DNA from: Loxodes magnus
Taxonomy: Eukaryota; Ciliophora; Karyorelictea; Loxodida; Loxodidae
Direction: 5' to 3'
NCBI GenBank assembly: GCA_946699065.1
Contig: CAMPDV010001208.1
Span: 60,921 to 124,920 of the forward strand
DNA: 64,000 nucleotides
The position numbers and the translations under genes are program-made. The notes beneath the pieces were generated by a model that worked only from the letters and a program-made list of their open reading frames with translations, was not told where the DNA came from and made no database searches. Numbering within the stretch: the first letter of the stretch is position 1; each line of letters begins with the position of its first letter. Of the stretch, positions 19,381-29,601 are shown piece by piece.

Positions 19381-20505
19381 ATCTCCGGAAGTTCTGATAA
19401 CTCTATCAAAGTCTGGGATTTCCAGACTGGAAGTTGTACTCGGACATTAAGTGGACATTCCTCTTATGTTATTTCGGTTGCGATCTCCAATGATCAGAAG
19501 TTCATTATCTCCGGAAGTAGAGATAACTCTATCAAAGTCTGGGATTTCCAGACTGGAAGTTGTACTCGGACATTAAGTGGACATTCCTCTTATGTTTATT
19601 CGGTGGCGATCTCCAATGATCAGAAGTTCATTATCTCCGGAAGTTCTGATAACTCTATCAAAGTCTGTGATTTCCAGACTGGAAGTTGTACTCGGACATT
19701 AAGTGGACATTCCTCTTTAGTTATTTCGGTTGCGATCTCCAATGATCAGAAGTTCATTATCTCCGGAAGTTCTGATAACTCTATCAAAGTCTGGGATTTC
19801 CAGACTGGAAGTTGTACTAGGACATTAAGTGGACATTCCTCTTTAGTTAATTCGGTTGCGATCTCCAATGATCAGAAGTTCATTATCTCCGGAAGTTCTG
19901 ATAACTCTATCAAAGTCTGTGATTTCCAGACTGGAAGTTGTACTAGGACATTAAGTGGACATTCCTCTTTAGTTAATTCGGTGGCGATCTCCAATGATCA
20001 GAAGTTCATTATCTACGGAAGTTCTGATAACTCTATCAAAGTCTGGGATTTCCAGGCTGGAAGTTGTACTAGGACATTAAGTGGACATTCCTCTTTAGTT
20101 AATTCGGTGGCGATCTCCAATGATCAGAAGTTCATTATCTCCGGAAGTTCTGATAACTCTATCAAAGTCTGGGATTTCCAGACTGGAAGTTGTACTAGGA
20201 CATTAAGTGGACATTCCTCTGCAGTTTATTCGGTTGCGATCTCCAATGATCAGAAGTTCATTATCTCCGGAAGTTCTGATAACTCTATCAAAGTCTGGGA
20301 TTTCCAGACTGGAAGTTGTACTCGGATATTAAGTGGACATTCCTCAAGAGTTAATTCGGTTGCGATCTCCAATGATCAGAAGTTCATTATCTCCGGAAGT
20401 AGAGATAACTCTATCAAAGTCTGGGATTTCCAGACTGGAAGTTGTACTCGGACATTAAGTGGACATTCCTCTTTAGTTAATTCGGTGGCGATCTCCAATG
20501 ATTAG
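19144..20505 (+). CDS. WD40-repeat open segment ending at the only TAG
   Basis: About eleven blades in frame 1 after the TGA at 19,141, ending at TAG 20,503-20,505. The TAG replaces CAG, the Gln7 codon that follows Asn-Asp, and is the only in-frame TAG or TAA I found in the window. The homologous codon 77 units upstream (10,801) is an intact CAG, so the change is a C-to-T transition after the duplication. The block carries the Tyr-Gly variant (TAC at 20,014) together with Ala for Thr26, the same haplotype as at 5,776 and 8,422. The apparent start at 19,225 is GTG=Val1. The next 66 stop-free units continue in the same frame. Confidence 0.55.
   Translation, partial: DNSIKVCDFQTGSCTRTLSGHSSLVNSVAISNDQKFIISGSRDNSIKVCDFQTGSCTRTLSGHSSYVNSVAISNDQKFIISGSSDNSIKVWDFQTGSCTRTLSGHSSYVISVAISNDQKFIISGSRDNSIKVWDFQTGSCTRTLSGHSSYVYSVAISNDQKFIISGSSDNSIKVCDFQTGSCTRTLSGHSSLVISVAISNDQKFIISGSSDNSIKVWDFQTGSCTRTLSGHSSLVNSVAISNDQKFIISGSSDNSIKVCDFQTGSCTRTLSGHSSLVNSVAISNDQKFIIYGSSDNSIKVWDFQAGSCTRTLSGHSSLVNSVAISNDQKFIISGSSDNSIKVWDFQTGSCTRTLSGHSSAVYSVAISNDQKFIISGSSDNSIKVWDFQTGSCTRILSGHSSRVNSVAISNDQKFIISGSRDNSIKVWDFQTGSCTRTLSGHSSLVNSVAISND
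20503..20505 (+). other. Only in-frame TAG in the window
   Basis: CAG (Gln7) is TAG here. The homologous codon at 10,801 is CAG. A single C-to-T transition explains it, or a sequencing error. Confidence 0.85.
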
Positions 20506-23500
20506 AAGTTCATTATCTCCGGAAGTTCTGATAACTCTATCAAAGTCTGGGATTTCCAGACTGGAAGTTGTACTAGGACATTAAGTGGACATTCCTCTTA
20601 TGTTTATTCGGTGGCGATCTCCAATGATCAGAAGTTCATTATCTCCGGAAGTTCTGATAACTCTATCAAAGTCTGGGATTTCCAGACTGGAAGTTGTACT
20701 AGGACATTAAGTGGACATTCCTCTTTAGTTTATTCGGTTGCGATCTCCAATGATCAGAAGTTCATTATCTCCGTAAGTTCTGATAACTCAATCAAAGTCT
20801 GTGATTTCCAGACTGGAAGTTGTACTAGGACATTAAGTGGACATTCCTCTTTAGTTAATTCGGTGGCGATCTCCAATGATCAGAAGTTCATTATCTCCGG
20901 AAGTTTAGATAACTCTATCAAAGTCTGGGATTTCCAGACTGGAAGTTGTACTAGGACATTAAGTGGACATTCCTCTTATGTTTATTCGGTGGCGATCTCC
21001 AATGATCAGAAGTTCATTATCTCCGGAAGTTCTGATAACTCTATCAAAGTCTGGGATTTCCAGACTGGAAGTTGTACTAGGACATTAAGTGGACATTCCT
21101 CTTTAGTTTATTGTGTGGCGATCTCCAATGATCAGAAGTTCATTATCTCCGGAAGTTCTGATAACTCTATCAAAGTCTGTGATTTCCAGACTGGAAGTTG
21201 TACTAGGACATTAAGTGGACATTCCTCTTTAGTTTATTCGGTGGCGATCTCCAATGATCAGAAGTTCATTATCTCCGGAAGTTCTGATAACTCTATCAAA
21301 GTCTGTGATTTCCAGACTGGAAGTTGTACTAGGACATTAAGTGGACATTCCTCAAGAGTTATTTCGGTTGCGATCTCCAATGATCAGAAGTTCATTATCT
21401 CCGGAAGTAGAGATAACTCTATCAAAGTCTGGGATTTCCAGACTGGAAGTTGTACTAGGACATTAAGTGGACATTCCTCAAGAGTTATTTCGGTTGCGAT
21501 CTCCAATGATCAGAAGTTCATTATCTCCGGAAGTAGAGATAACTCTATCAAAGTCTGGGATTTCCAGACTGGAAGTTGTACTCGGACATTAAGTGGACAT
21601 TCCTCTTATGTTTATTCGGTGGCGATCTCCAATGATCAGAAGTTCATTATCTCCGGAAGTAGAGATAACTCTATCAAAGTCTGGGATTTCCAGACTGGAA
21701 GTTGTACTCGGACATTAAGTGGACATTCCTCTGCAGTTTTTTCGGTTGCGATCTCCAATGATCAGAAGTTCATTATCTCCGGAAGTTTAGATAACTCTAT
21801 CAAAGTCTGGGATTTCCAGACTGGAAGTTGTACTAGGACATTAAGTGGACATTCCTCTTTAGTTATTTCGGTTGCGATCTCCAATGATCAGAAGTTCATT
21901 ATCTCCGGAAGTTCTGATAACTCTATCAAAGTCTGGGATTTCCAGACTGGAAGTTGTACTCGGACATTAAGTGGACATTCCTCAAGAGTTATTTCGGTTG
22001 CGATCTCCAATAATCAGAAGTTCATTATCTCCGGAAGTAGAGATAACTCTATCAAAGTCTGGGATTTCCAGACTGGAAGTTGTACTCGGACATTAAGTGG
22101 ACATTCCTCTTTAGTTAATTCGGTGGCGATCTCCAATGATCAGAAGTTCATTATCTCCGGAAGTTCTGATAACTCTATCAAAGTCTGGGATTTCCAGACT
22201 GGAAGTTGTACTCGGACATTAAGTGGACATTCCTCTTATGTTTATTCGGTGGCGATCTCCAATGATCAGAAGTTCATTATCTCCGGAAGTAGAGATAACT
22301 CTATCAAAGTCTGGGATTTCCAGACTGGAAGTTGTACTAGGACATTAAGTGGACATTCCTCTGAAGTTTATTGTGTGGCGATCTCCAATGATCAGAAGTT
22401 CATTATCTCCGGAAGTTCTGATAACTCTATCAAAGTCTGTGATTTCCAGACTGGAAGTTGTACTCGGACATTAAGTGGACATTCCTCTGAAGTTTATTCG
22501 GTTGCGATCTCCAATGATCAGAAGTTCATTATCTCCGGAAGTTCTGATAACTCAATCAAAGTCTGTGATTTCCAGACTGGAAGTTGTACTCGGACATTAA
22601 GTGGACATTCCTCTTTAGTTAATTCGGTTGCGATCTCCAATGATCAGAAGTTCATTATCTCCGGAAGTTCTGATAACTCTATCAAAGTCTGGGATTTCCA
22701 GACTGGAAGTTGTACTCGGACATTAAGTGGACATTCCTCTTATGTTAATTCGGTGGCGATCTCCAATGATCAGAAGTTCATTATCTCCGGAAGTTCTGAT
22801 AACTCTATCAAAGTCTGGGATTTCCAGACTGGAAGTTGTACTAGGACATTAAGTGGACATTCCTCTTTAGTTAATTCGGTTGCGATCTCCAATGATCAGA
22901 AGTTCATTATCTCCGGAAGTTCTGATAACTCTATCAAAGTCTGGGATTTCCAGACTGGAAGTTGTACTAGGACATTAAGTGGACATTCCTCTTATGTTAA
23001 TTCGGTTGCGATCTCCAATGATCAGAAGTTCATTATCTCCGGAAGTTCTGATAACTCTATCAAAGTCTGTGATTTCCAGACTGGAAGTTGTACTAGGACA
23101 TTAAGTGGACATTCCTCTTTAGTTAATTCGGTTGCGATCTCCAATGATCAGAAGTTCATTATCTCCGGAAGTAGAGATAACTCTATCAAAGTCTGGGATT
23201 TCCAGACTGGAAGTTGTACTAGGACATTAAGTGGACATTCCTCTTATGTTAATTCGGTGGCGATCTCCAATGCTCAGAAGTTCATTATCTCCGGAAGTTC
23301 TGATAACTCTATCAAAGTTTGTGATTTCCAGACTGGAAGTTGTACTAGGACATTAAGTGGACATTCCTCTTTAGTTTATTCGGTGGCGATCTCCAATGAT
23401 CAGAAGTTCATTATCTCCGGAAGTAGAGATAACTCAATCAAAGTCTGGGATTTCCAGACTGGAAGTTGTACTAGGACATTAAGTGGACATTCCTCTGAAG

Positions 23501-26500
23501 TTTATTGTGTGGCGATCTCCAATGATCAGAAGTTCATTATCTCCGGAAGTAGAGATAACTCTATCAAAGTCTGGGATTTCCAGACTGGAAGTTGTACTCG
23601 GACATTAAGTGGACATTCCTCTTATGTTTATTCGGTGGCGATCTCCAATGATCAGAAGTTCATTATCTCCGGAAGTAGAGATAACTCTATCAAAGTCTGG
23701 GATTTCCAGACTGGAAGTTGTACTCGGACATTAAGTGGACATTCCTCTGCAGTTTTTTCGGTTGCGATCTCCAATGATCAGAAGTTCATTATCTCCGGAA
23801 GTTTAGATAACTCTATCAAAGTCTGGGATTTCCAGACTGGAAGTTGTACTAGGACATTAAGTGGACATTCCTCTTTAGTTATTTCGGTTGCGATCTCCAA
23901 TGATCAGAAGTTCATTATCTCCGGAAGTTCTGATAACTCTATCAAAGTCTGTGATTTCCAGACTGGAAGTTGTACTAGGACATTAAGTGGACATTCCTCT
24001 TATGTTAATTCGGTGGCGATCTCCAATGCTCAGAAGTTCATTATCTCCGGAAGTTCTGATAACTCTATCAAAGTCTGGGATTTCCAGACTGGAAGTTGTA
24101 CTAGGACATTAAGTGGACATTCCTCTTTAGTTAATTCGGTTGCGATCTCCAATGATCAGAAGTTCATTATCTCCGGAAGTTCTGATAACTCTATCAAAGT
24201 CTGGGATTTCCAGACTGGAAGTTGTACTAGGACATTAAGTGGACATTCCTCTTATGTTAATTCGGTTGCGATCTCCAATGATCAGAAGTTCATTATCTCC
24301 GGAAGTTCTGATAACTCTATCAAAGTCTGGGATTTCCAGACTGGAAGTTGTACTAGGACATTAAGTGGACATTCCTCTTTAGTTAATTCGGTTGCGATCT
24401 CCAATGATCAGAAGTTCATTATCTCCGGAAGTTCTGATAACTCTATCAAAGTCTGGGATTTCCAGACTGGAAGTTGTACTAGGACATTAAGTGGACATTC
24501 CTCTGAAGTTTATTGTGTGGCGATCTCCAATGATCAGAAGTTCATTATCTCCGGAAGTTCTGATAACTCTATCAAAGTTTGGGATTTCCAGACTGGAAGT
24601 TGTACTAGGACATTAAGTGGACATTCCTCTTATGTTAATTCGGTGGCGATCTCCAATGCTCAGAAGTTCATTATCTCCGGAAGTTCTGATAACTCTATCA
24701 AAGTCTGGGATTTCCAGACTGGAAGTTGTACTAGGACATTAAGTGGACATTCCTCTTTAGTTAATTCGGTTGCGATCTCCAATGATCAGAAGTTCATTAT
24801 CTCCGGAAGTTCTGATAACTCTATCAAAGTCTGGGATTTCCAGACTGGAAGTTGTACTAGGACATTAAGTGGACATTCCTCTTATGTTAATTCGGTTGCG
24901 ATCTCCAATGATCAGAAGTTCATTATCTCCGGAAGTTCTGATAACTCAATCAAAGTCTGGGATTTCCAGACTGGAAGTTGTACTAGGACATTAAGTGGAC
25001 ATTCCTCTTTAGTTAATTCGGTTGCGATCTCCAATGATCAGAAGTTCATTATCTCCGGAAGTTCTGATAACTCTATCAAAGTCTGGGATTTCCAGACTGG
25101 AAGTTGTACTCGGACATTAAGTGGACATTCCTCTTATGTTAATTCGGTGGCGATCTCCAATGATCAGAAGTTCATTATCTCCGGAAGTTCTGATAACTCT
25201 ATCAAAGTCTGGGATTTCCAGACTGGAAGTTGTACTAGGACATTAAGTGGACATTCCTCTTTAGTTAATTCGGTTGCGATCTCCAATGATCAGAAGTTCA
25301 TTATCTCCGGAAGTTCTGATAACTCTATCAAAGTCTGGGATTTCCAGACTGGAAGTTGTACTAGGACATTAAGTGGACATTCCTCTTTAGTTAATTCGGT
25401 TGCGATCTCCAATGATCAGAAGTTCATTATCTCCGGAAGTTCTGATAACTCTATCAAAGTCTGGGATTTCCAGACTGGAAGTTGTACTAGGACATTAAGT
25501 GGACATTCCTCTTATGTTAATTCGGTTGCGATCTCCAATGATCAGAAGTTCATTATCTCCGGAAGTAGAGATAACTCTATCAAAGTCTGGGATTTCCAGA
25601 CTGGAAGTTGTACTAGGACATTAAGTGGACATTCCTCTTATGTTAATTCGGTGGCGATCTCCAATGCTCAGAAGTTCATTATCTCCGGAAGTTCTGATAA
25701 CTCTATCAAAGTTTGTGATTTCCAGACTGGAAGTTGTACTAGGACATTAAGTGGACATTCCTCTTATGTTATTTCGGTTGCGATCTCCAATGATCAGAAG
25801 TTCATTATCTCCGGAAGTTCTGATAACTCTATCAAAGTCTGGGATTTCCAGACTGGAAGTTGTACTAGGACATTAAGTGGACATTCCTCTGAAGTTTATT
25901 GTGTGGCGATCTCCAATGATCAGAAGTTCATTATCTCCGGAAGTAGAGATAACTCTATCAAAGTCTGGGATTTCCAGACTGGAAGTTGTACTCGGACATT
26001 AAGTGGACATTCCTCTTATGTTTATTCGGTGGCGATCTCCAATGATCAGAAGTTCATTATCTCCGGAAGTAGAGATAACTCTATCAAAGTCTGGGATTTC
26101 CAGACTGGAAGTTGTACTCGGACATTAAGTGGACATTCCTCTGCAGTTTTTTCGGTTGCGATCTCCAATGATCAGAAGTTCATTATCTCCGGAAGTTTAG
26201 ATAACTCTATCAAAGTCTGGGATTTCCAGACTGGAAGTTGTACTAGGACATTAAGTGGACATTCCTCTTTAGTTATTTCGGTTGCGATCTCCAATGATCA
26301 GAAGTTCATTATCTCCGGAAGTTCTGATAACTCTATCAAAGTCTGTGATTTCCAGACTGGAAGTTGTACTAGGACATTAAGTGGACATTCCTCTTATGTT
26401 AATTCGGTGGCGATCTCCAATGCTCAGAAGTTCATTATCTCCGGAAGTTCTGATAACTCTATCAAAGTCTGGGATTTCCAGACTGGAAGTTGTACTAGGA

Positions 26501-28845
26501 CATTAAGTGGACATTCCTCTTTAGTTAATTCGGTTGCGATCTCCAATGATCAGAAGTTCATTATCTCCGGAAGTTCTGATAACTCTATCAAAGTCTGGGA
26601 TTTCCAGACTGGAAGTTGTACTAGGACATTAAGTGGACATTCCTCTTATGTTAATTCGGTTGCGATCTCCAATGATCAGAAGTTCATTATCTCCGGAAGT
26701 TCTGATAACTCTATCAAAGTCTGGGATTTCCAGACTGGAAGTTGTACTAGGACATTAAGTGGACATTCCTCTTTAGTTAATTCGGTTGCGATCTCCAATG
26801 ATCAGAAGTTCATTATCTCCGGAAGTTCTGATAACTCTATCAAAGTCTGGGATTTCCAGACTGGAAGTTGTACTAGGACATTAAGTGGACATTCCTCTGA
26901 AGTTTATTGTGTGGCGATCTCCAATGATCAGAAGTTCATTATCTCCGGAAGTTCTGATAACTCTATCAAAGTTTGGGATTTCCAGACTGGAAGTTGTACT
27001 AGGACATTAAGTGGACATTCCTCTTATGTTAATTCGGTGGCGATCTCCAATGCTCAGAAGTTCATTATCTCCGGAAGTTCTGATAACTCTATCAAAGTCT
27101 GGGATTTCCAGACTGGAAGTTGTACTAGGACATTAAGTGGACATTCCTCTTTAGTTAATTCGGTTGCGATCTCCAATGATCAGAAGTTCATTATCTCCGG
27201 AAGTTCTGATAACTCTATCAAAGTCTGGGATTTCCAGACTGGAAGTTGTACTAGGACATTAAGTGGACATTCCTCTTATGTTAATTCGGTTGCGATCTCC
27301 AATGATCAGAAGTTCATTATCTCCGGAAGTTCTGATAACTCTATCAAAGTCTGGGATTTCCAGACTGGAAGTTGTACTAGGACATTAAGTGGACATTCCT
27401 CTTTAGTTAATTCGGTTGCGATCTCCAATGATCAGAAGTTCATTATCTCCGGAAGTAGAGATAACTCTATCAAAGTCTGTGATTTCCAGACTGGAAGTTG
27501 TACTAGGACATTAAGTGGACATTCCTCAAGAGTTAATTCGGTTGCGATCTCCAATGATCAGAAGTTCATTATCTCCGGAAGTTCTGATAACTCTATCAAA
27601 GTTTGGGATTTCCAGACTGGAAGTTGTACTAGGACATTAAGTGGACATTCCTCAAGAGTTAATTCGGTTGCGATCTCCAATGATCAGAAGTTCATTATCT
27701 CCGGAAGTTCTGATAACTCTATCAAAGTCTGGGATTTCCAGACTGGAAGTTGTACTAGGACATTAAGTGGACATTCCTCTTTAGTTAATTCGGTTGCGAT
27801 CTCCAATGATCAGAAGTTCATTATCTCCGGAAGTTCTGATAACTCTATCAAAGTCTGGGATTTCCAGACTGGAAGTTGTACTAGGACATTAAGTGGACAT
27901 TCCTCTTATGTTAATTCGGTTGCGATCTCCAATGATCAGAAGTTCATTATCTCCGGAAGTTCTGATAACTCTATCAAAGTCTGGGATTTCCAGACTGGAA
28001 GTTGTACTAGGACATTAAGTGGACATTCCTCTTTAGTTAATTCGGTTGCGATCTCCAATGATCAGAAGTTCATTATCTCCGGAAGTTCTGATAACTCTAT
28101 CAAAGTCTGGGATTTCCAGACTGGAAGTTGTACTAGGACATTAAGTGGACATTCCTCTGAAGTTTATTGTGTGGCGATCTCCAATGATCAGAAGTTCATT
28201 ATCTCCGGAAGTTCTGATAACTCTATCAAAGTCTGGGATTTCCAGACTGGAAGTTGTACTCGGACATTAAGTGGACATTCCTCTGCAGTTTATTCGGTTG
28301 CGATCTCCAATGATCAGAAGTTCATTATCTCCGGAAGTTCTGATAACTCTATCAAAGTCTGTGATTTCCAGACTGGAAGTTGTACTAGGACATTAAGTGG
28401 ACATTCCTCAAGAGTTAATTCGGTTGCGATCTCCAATGATCAGAAGTTCATTATCTCCGGAAGTTCTGATAACTCTATCAAAGTCTGGGATTTCCAGACT
28501 GGAAGTTGTACTAGGACATTAAGTGGACATTCCTCTTATGTTATTTCGGTTGCGATCTCCAATGATCAGAAGTTCATTATCTCCGGAAGTTCTGATAACT
28601 CTATCAAAGTCTGGGATTTCCAGACTGGAAGTTGTACTAGGACATTAAGTGGACATTCCTCTTTAGTTAATTCGGTTGCGATCTCCAATGATCAGAAGTT
28701 CATTATCTCCGGAAGTTCTGATAACTCTATCAAAGTCTGGGATTTCCAGACTGGAAGTTGTACTCGGACATTAAGTGGACATTCCTCTGAAGTTTATTGT
28801 GTGGCGATCTCCAATGATCAGAAGTTCATTATCTCCGGAAGTTGA
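20506..28845 (+). CDS. WD40-repeat open segment, about 66 blades
   Basis: This is the longest stop-free stretch of the window: frame 1 stays open from after the TAG at 20,503 to TGA 28,843-28,845. The apparent start at 20,611 is GTG=Val1. All units are canonical WD40 blades. The order of variants follows 10,800-16,870 with offsets of 77 units, then 75 units after about 22,250, then 96 units after about 26,950. The growth of the offset is explained in part by an internal 19-unit duplication (about 23,497-25,000 and 25,891-27,394). The hexamer GTAAGT recurs at 20,773. Units with Ala6 (AATGCTCAG) are concentrated here. The terminal TGA sits at a unit whose homologue in the upstream copy has TCT (16,747). 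Confidence 0.65.
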   Translation, partial: KFIISGSSDNSIKVWDFQTGSCTRTLSGHSSYVYSVAISNDQKFIISGSSDNSIKVWDFQTGSCTRTLSGHSSLVYSVAISNDQKFIISVSSDNSIKVCDFQTGSCTRTLSGHSSLVNSVAISNDQKFIISGSLDNSIKVWDFQTGSCTRTLSGHSSYVYSVAISNDQKFIISGSSDNSIKVWDFQTGSCTRTLSGHSSLVYCVAISNDQKFIISGSSDNSIKVCDFQTGSCTRTLSGHSSLVYSVAISNDQKFIISGSSDNSIKVCDFQTGSCTRTLSGHSSRVISVAISNDQKFIISGSRDNSIKVWDFQTGSCTRTLSGHSSRVISVAISNDQKFIISGSRDNSIKVWDFQTGSCTRTLSGHSSYVYSVAISNDQKFIISGSRDNSIKVWDFQTGSCTRTLSGHSSAVFSVAISNDQKFIISGSLDNSIKVWDFQTGSCTRTLSGHSSLVISVAISNDQKFIISGSSDNSIKVWDFQTGSCTRTLSGHSSRVISVAISNNQKFIISGSRDNSIKVWDFQTGSCTRTLSGHSSLVNSVAISNDQKFIISGSSDNSIKVWDFQTGSCTRTLSGHSSYVYSVAISNDQKFIISGSRDNSIKVWDFQTGSCTRTLSGHSSEVYCVAISNDQKFIISGSSDNSIKVCDFQTGSCTRTLSGHSSEVYSVAISNDQKFIISGSSDNSIKVCDFQTGSCTRTLSGHSSLVNSVAISNDQKFIISGSSDNSIKVWDFQTGSCTRTLSGHSSYVNSVAISNDQKFIISGSSDNSIKVWDFQTGSCTRTLSGHSSLVNSVAISNDQKFIISGSSDNSIKVWDFQTGSCTRTLSGHSSYVNSVAISNDQKFIISGSSDNSIKVCDFQTGSCTRTLSGHSSLVNSVAISNDQKFIISGSRDNSIKVWDFQTGSCTRTLSGHSSYVNSVAISNAQKFIISGSSDNSIKVCDFQTGSCTRTLSGHSSLVYSVAISNDQKFIISGSRDNSIKVWDFQTGSCTRTLSGHSSEVYCVAISNDQKFIISGSRDNSIKVWDFQTGSCTRTLSGHSSYVYSVAISNDQKFIISGSRDNSIKVWDFQTGSCTRTLSGHSSAVFSVAISNDQKFIISGSLDNSIKVWDFQTGSCTRTLSGHSSLVISVAISNDQKFIISGSSDNSIKVCDFQTGSCTRTLSGHSSYVNSVAISNAQKFIISGSSDNSIKVWDFQTGSCTRTLSGHSSLVNSVAISNDQKFIISGSSDNSIKVWDFQTGSCTRTLSGHSSYVNSVAISNDQKFIISGSSDNSIKVWDFQTGSCTRTLSGHSSLVNSVAISNDQKFIISGSSDNSIKVWDFQTGSCTRTLSGHSSEVYCVAISNDQKFIISGSSDNSIKVWDFQTGSCTRTLSGHSSYVNSVAISNAQKFIISGSSDNSIKVWDFQTGSCTRTLSGHSSLVNSVAISNDQKFIISGSSDNSIKVWDFQTGSCTRTLSGHSSYVNSVAISNDQKFIISGSSDNSIKVWDFQTGSCTRTLSGHSSLVNSVAISNDQKFIISGSSDNSIKVWDFQTGSCTRTLSGHSSYVNSVAISNDQKFIISGSSDNSIKVWDFQTGSCTRTLSGHSSLVNSVAISNDQKFIISGSSDNSIKVWDFQTGSCTRTLSGHSSLVNSVAISNDQKFIISGSSDNSIKVWDFQTGSCTRTLSGHSSYVNSVAISNDQKFIISGSRDNSIKVWDFQTGSCTRTLSGHSSYVNSVAISNAQKFIISGSSDNSIKVCDFQTGSCTRTLSGHSSYVISVAISNDQKFIISGSSDNSIKVWDFQTGSCTRTLSGHSSEVYCVAISNDQKFIISGSRDNSIKVWDFQTGSCTRTLSGHSSYVYSVAISNDQKFIISGSRDNSIKVWDFQTGSCTRTLSGHSSAVFSVAISNDQKFIISGSLDNSIKVWDFQTGSCTRTLSGHSSLVISVAISNDQKFIISGSSDNSIKVCDFQTGSCTRTLSGHSSYVNSVAISNAQKFIISGSSDNSIKVWDFQTGSCTRTLSGHSSLVNSVAISNDQKFIISGSSDNSIKVWDFQTGSCTRTLSGHSSYVNSVAISNDQKFIISGSSDNSIKVWDFQTGSCTRTLSGHSSLVNSVAISNDQKFIISGSSDNSIKVWDFQTGSCTRTLSGHSSEVYCVAISNDQKFIISGSSDNSIKVWDFQTGSCTRTLSGHSSYVNSVAISNAQKFIISGSSDNSIKVWDFQTGSCTRTLSGHSSLVNSVAISNDQKFIISGSSDNSIKVWDFQTGSCTRTLSGHSSYVNSVAISNDQKFIISGSSDNSIKVWDFQTGSCTRTLSGHSSLVNSVAISNDQKFIISGSRDNSIKVCDFQTGSCTRTLSGHSSRVNSVAISNDQKFIISGSSDNSIKVWDFQTGSCTRTLSGHSSRVNSVAISNDQKFIISGSSDNSIKVWDFQTGSCTRTLSGHSSLVNSVAISNDQKFIISGSSDNSIKVWDFQTGSCTRTLSGHSSYVNSVAISNDQKFIISGSSDNSIKVWDFQTGSCTRTLSGHSSLVNSVAISNDQKFIISGSSDNSIKVWDFQTGSCTRTLSGHSSEVYCVAISNDQKFIISGSSDNSIKVWDFQTGSCTRTLSGHSSAVYSVAISNDQKFIISGSSDNSIKVCDFQTGSCTRTLSGHSSRVNSVAISNDQKFIISGSSDNSIKVWDFQTGSCTRTLSGHSSYVISVAISNDQKFIISGSSDNSIKVWDFQTGSCTRTLSGHSSLVNSVAISNDQKFIISGSSDNSIKVWDFQTGSCTRTLSGHSSEVYCVAISNDQKFIISGS
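20773..20778 (+). other. GTAAGT hexamer, duplicated copy
   Basis: Partner of 11,071, 9,702 bp (77 units) downstream; retained in both copies of the large duplication. Confidence 0.2.
23497..27394 (+). repeat. Nineteen-unit duplication (offset 2,394 bp)
   Basis: Markers at 23,749 (GCAG before six T), 24,019 and 24,649 (Ala6 units) recur at 26,143, 26,413 and 27,043. The copies begin near 23,497 and 25,891. This expansion lies in copy B only and accounts for most of the growth of its offset from copy A. Confidence 0.8.
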
Positions 28846-29601
28846 GATAACTCTATCAAAGTCTGGGATTTCCAGACTGGAAGTTGTACTAGGACATTAA
28901 GTGGACATTCCTCAAGAGTTATTTCGGTTGCGATCTCCAATGATCAGAAGTTCATTATCTCCGGAAGTAGAGATAACTCTATCAAAGTCTGGGATTTCCA
29001 GACTGGAAGTTGTACTAGGACATTAAGTGGACATTCCTCTTATGTTAATTCGGTTGCGATCTCCAATGATCAGAAGTTCATTATCTCCGGAAGTTCTGAT
29101 AACTCTATCAAAGTCTGTGATTTCCAGACTGGAAGTTGTACTAGGACATTAAGTGGACATTCCTCTTTAGTTAATTCGGTTGCGATCTCCAATGATCAGA
29201 AGTTCATTATCTCCGGAAGTAGAGATAACTCTATCAAAGTCTGGGATTTCCAGACTGGAAGTTGTACTAGGACATTAAGTGGACATTCCTCTTATGTTAA
29301 TTCGGTGGCGATCTCCAATGCTCAGAAGTTCATTATCTCCGGAAGTTCTGATAACTCTATCAAAGTTTGTGATTTCCAGACTGGAAGTTGTACTAGGACA
29401 TTAAGTGGACATTCCTCTTTAGTTTATTCGGTGGCGATCTCCAATGATCAGAAGTTCATTATCTCCGGAAGTTTAGATAACTCAATCAAAGTCTGGGATT
29501 TCCAGACTGGAAGTTGTACTAGGACATTAAGTGGACATTCCTCTTTAGTTAATTCGGTGGCGATCTCCAATGATCAGAAGTTCATTATCTCCGGAAGTTG
29601 A
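28846..29601 (+). CDS. Six-blade WD40 open piece between TGA codons
   Basis: Six units in frame between TGA 28,843 and TGA 29,599. It contains an Ala6 unit at 29,305 (AATGCTCAG) followed by a GTT-TGT Val-Cys pair, the same two-unit marker seen at 13,813 and 23,263 (48 units upstream). No ATG or ribosome-entry context; treat as a fragment of the array frame. Confidence 0.35.
   Translation, partial: DNSIKVWDFQTGSCTRTLSGHSSRVISVAISNDQKFIISGSRDNSIKVWDFQTGSCTRTLSGHSSYVNSVAISNDQKFIISGSSDNSIKVCDFQTGSCTRTLSGHSSLVNSVAISNDQKFIISGSRDNSIKVWDFQTGSCTRTLSGHSSYVNSVAISNAQKFIISGSSDNSIKVCDFQTGSCTRTLSGHSSLVYSVAISNDQKFIISGSLDNSIKVWDFQTGSCTRTLSGHSSLVNSVAISNDQKFIISGS

Larger units (their letters stand above)
19393..23380 (+). 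repeat. Large segmental duplication, downstream copy B (partner 9,817-13,930)
   Basis: Partner of the block at 9,817-13,930. It has an inserted Tyr-Gly/Ala26 unit near 20,014 and one nonsense change (TAG at 20,503) absent from the partner. Confidence 0.8.
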
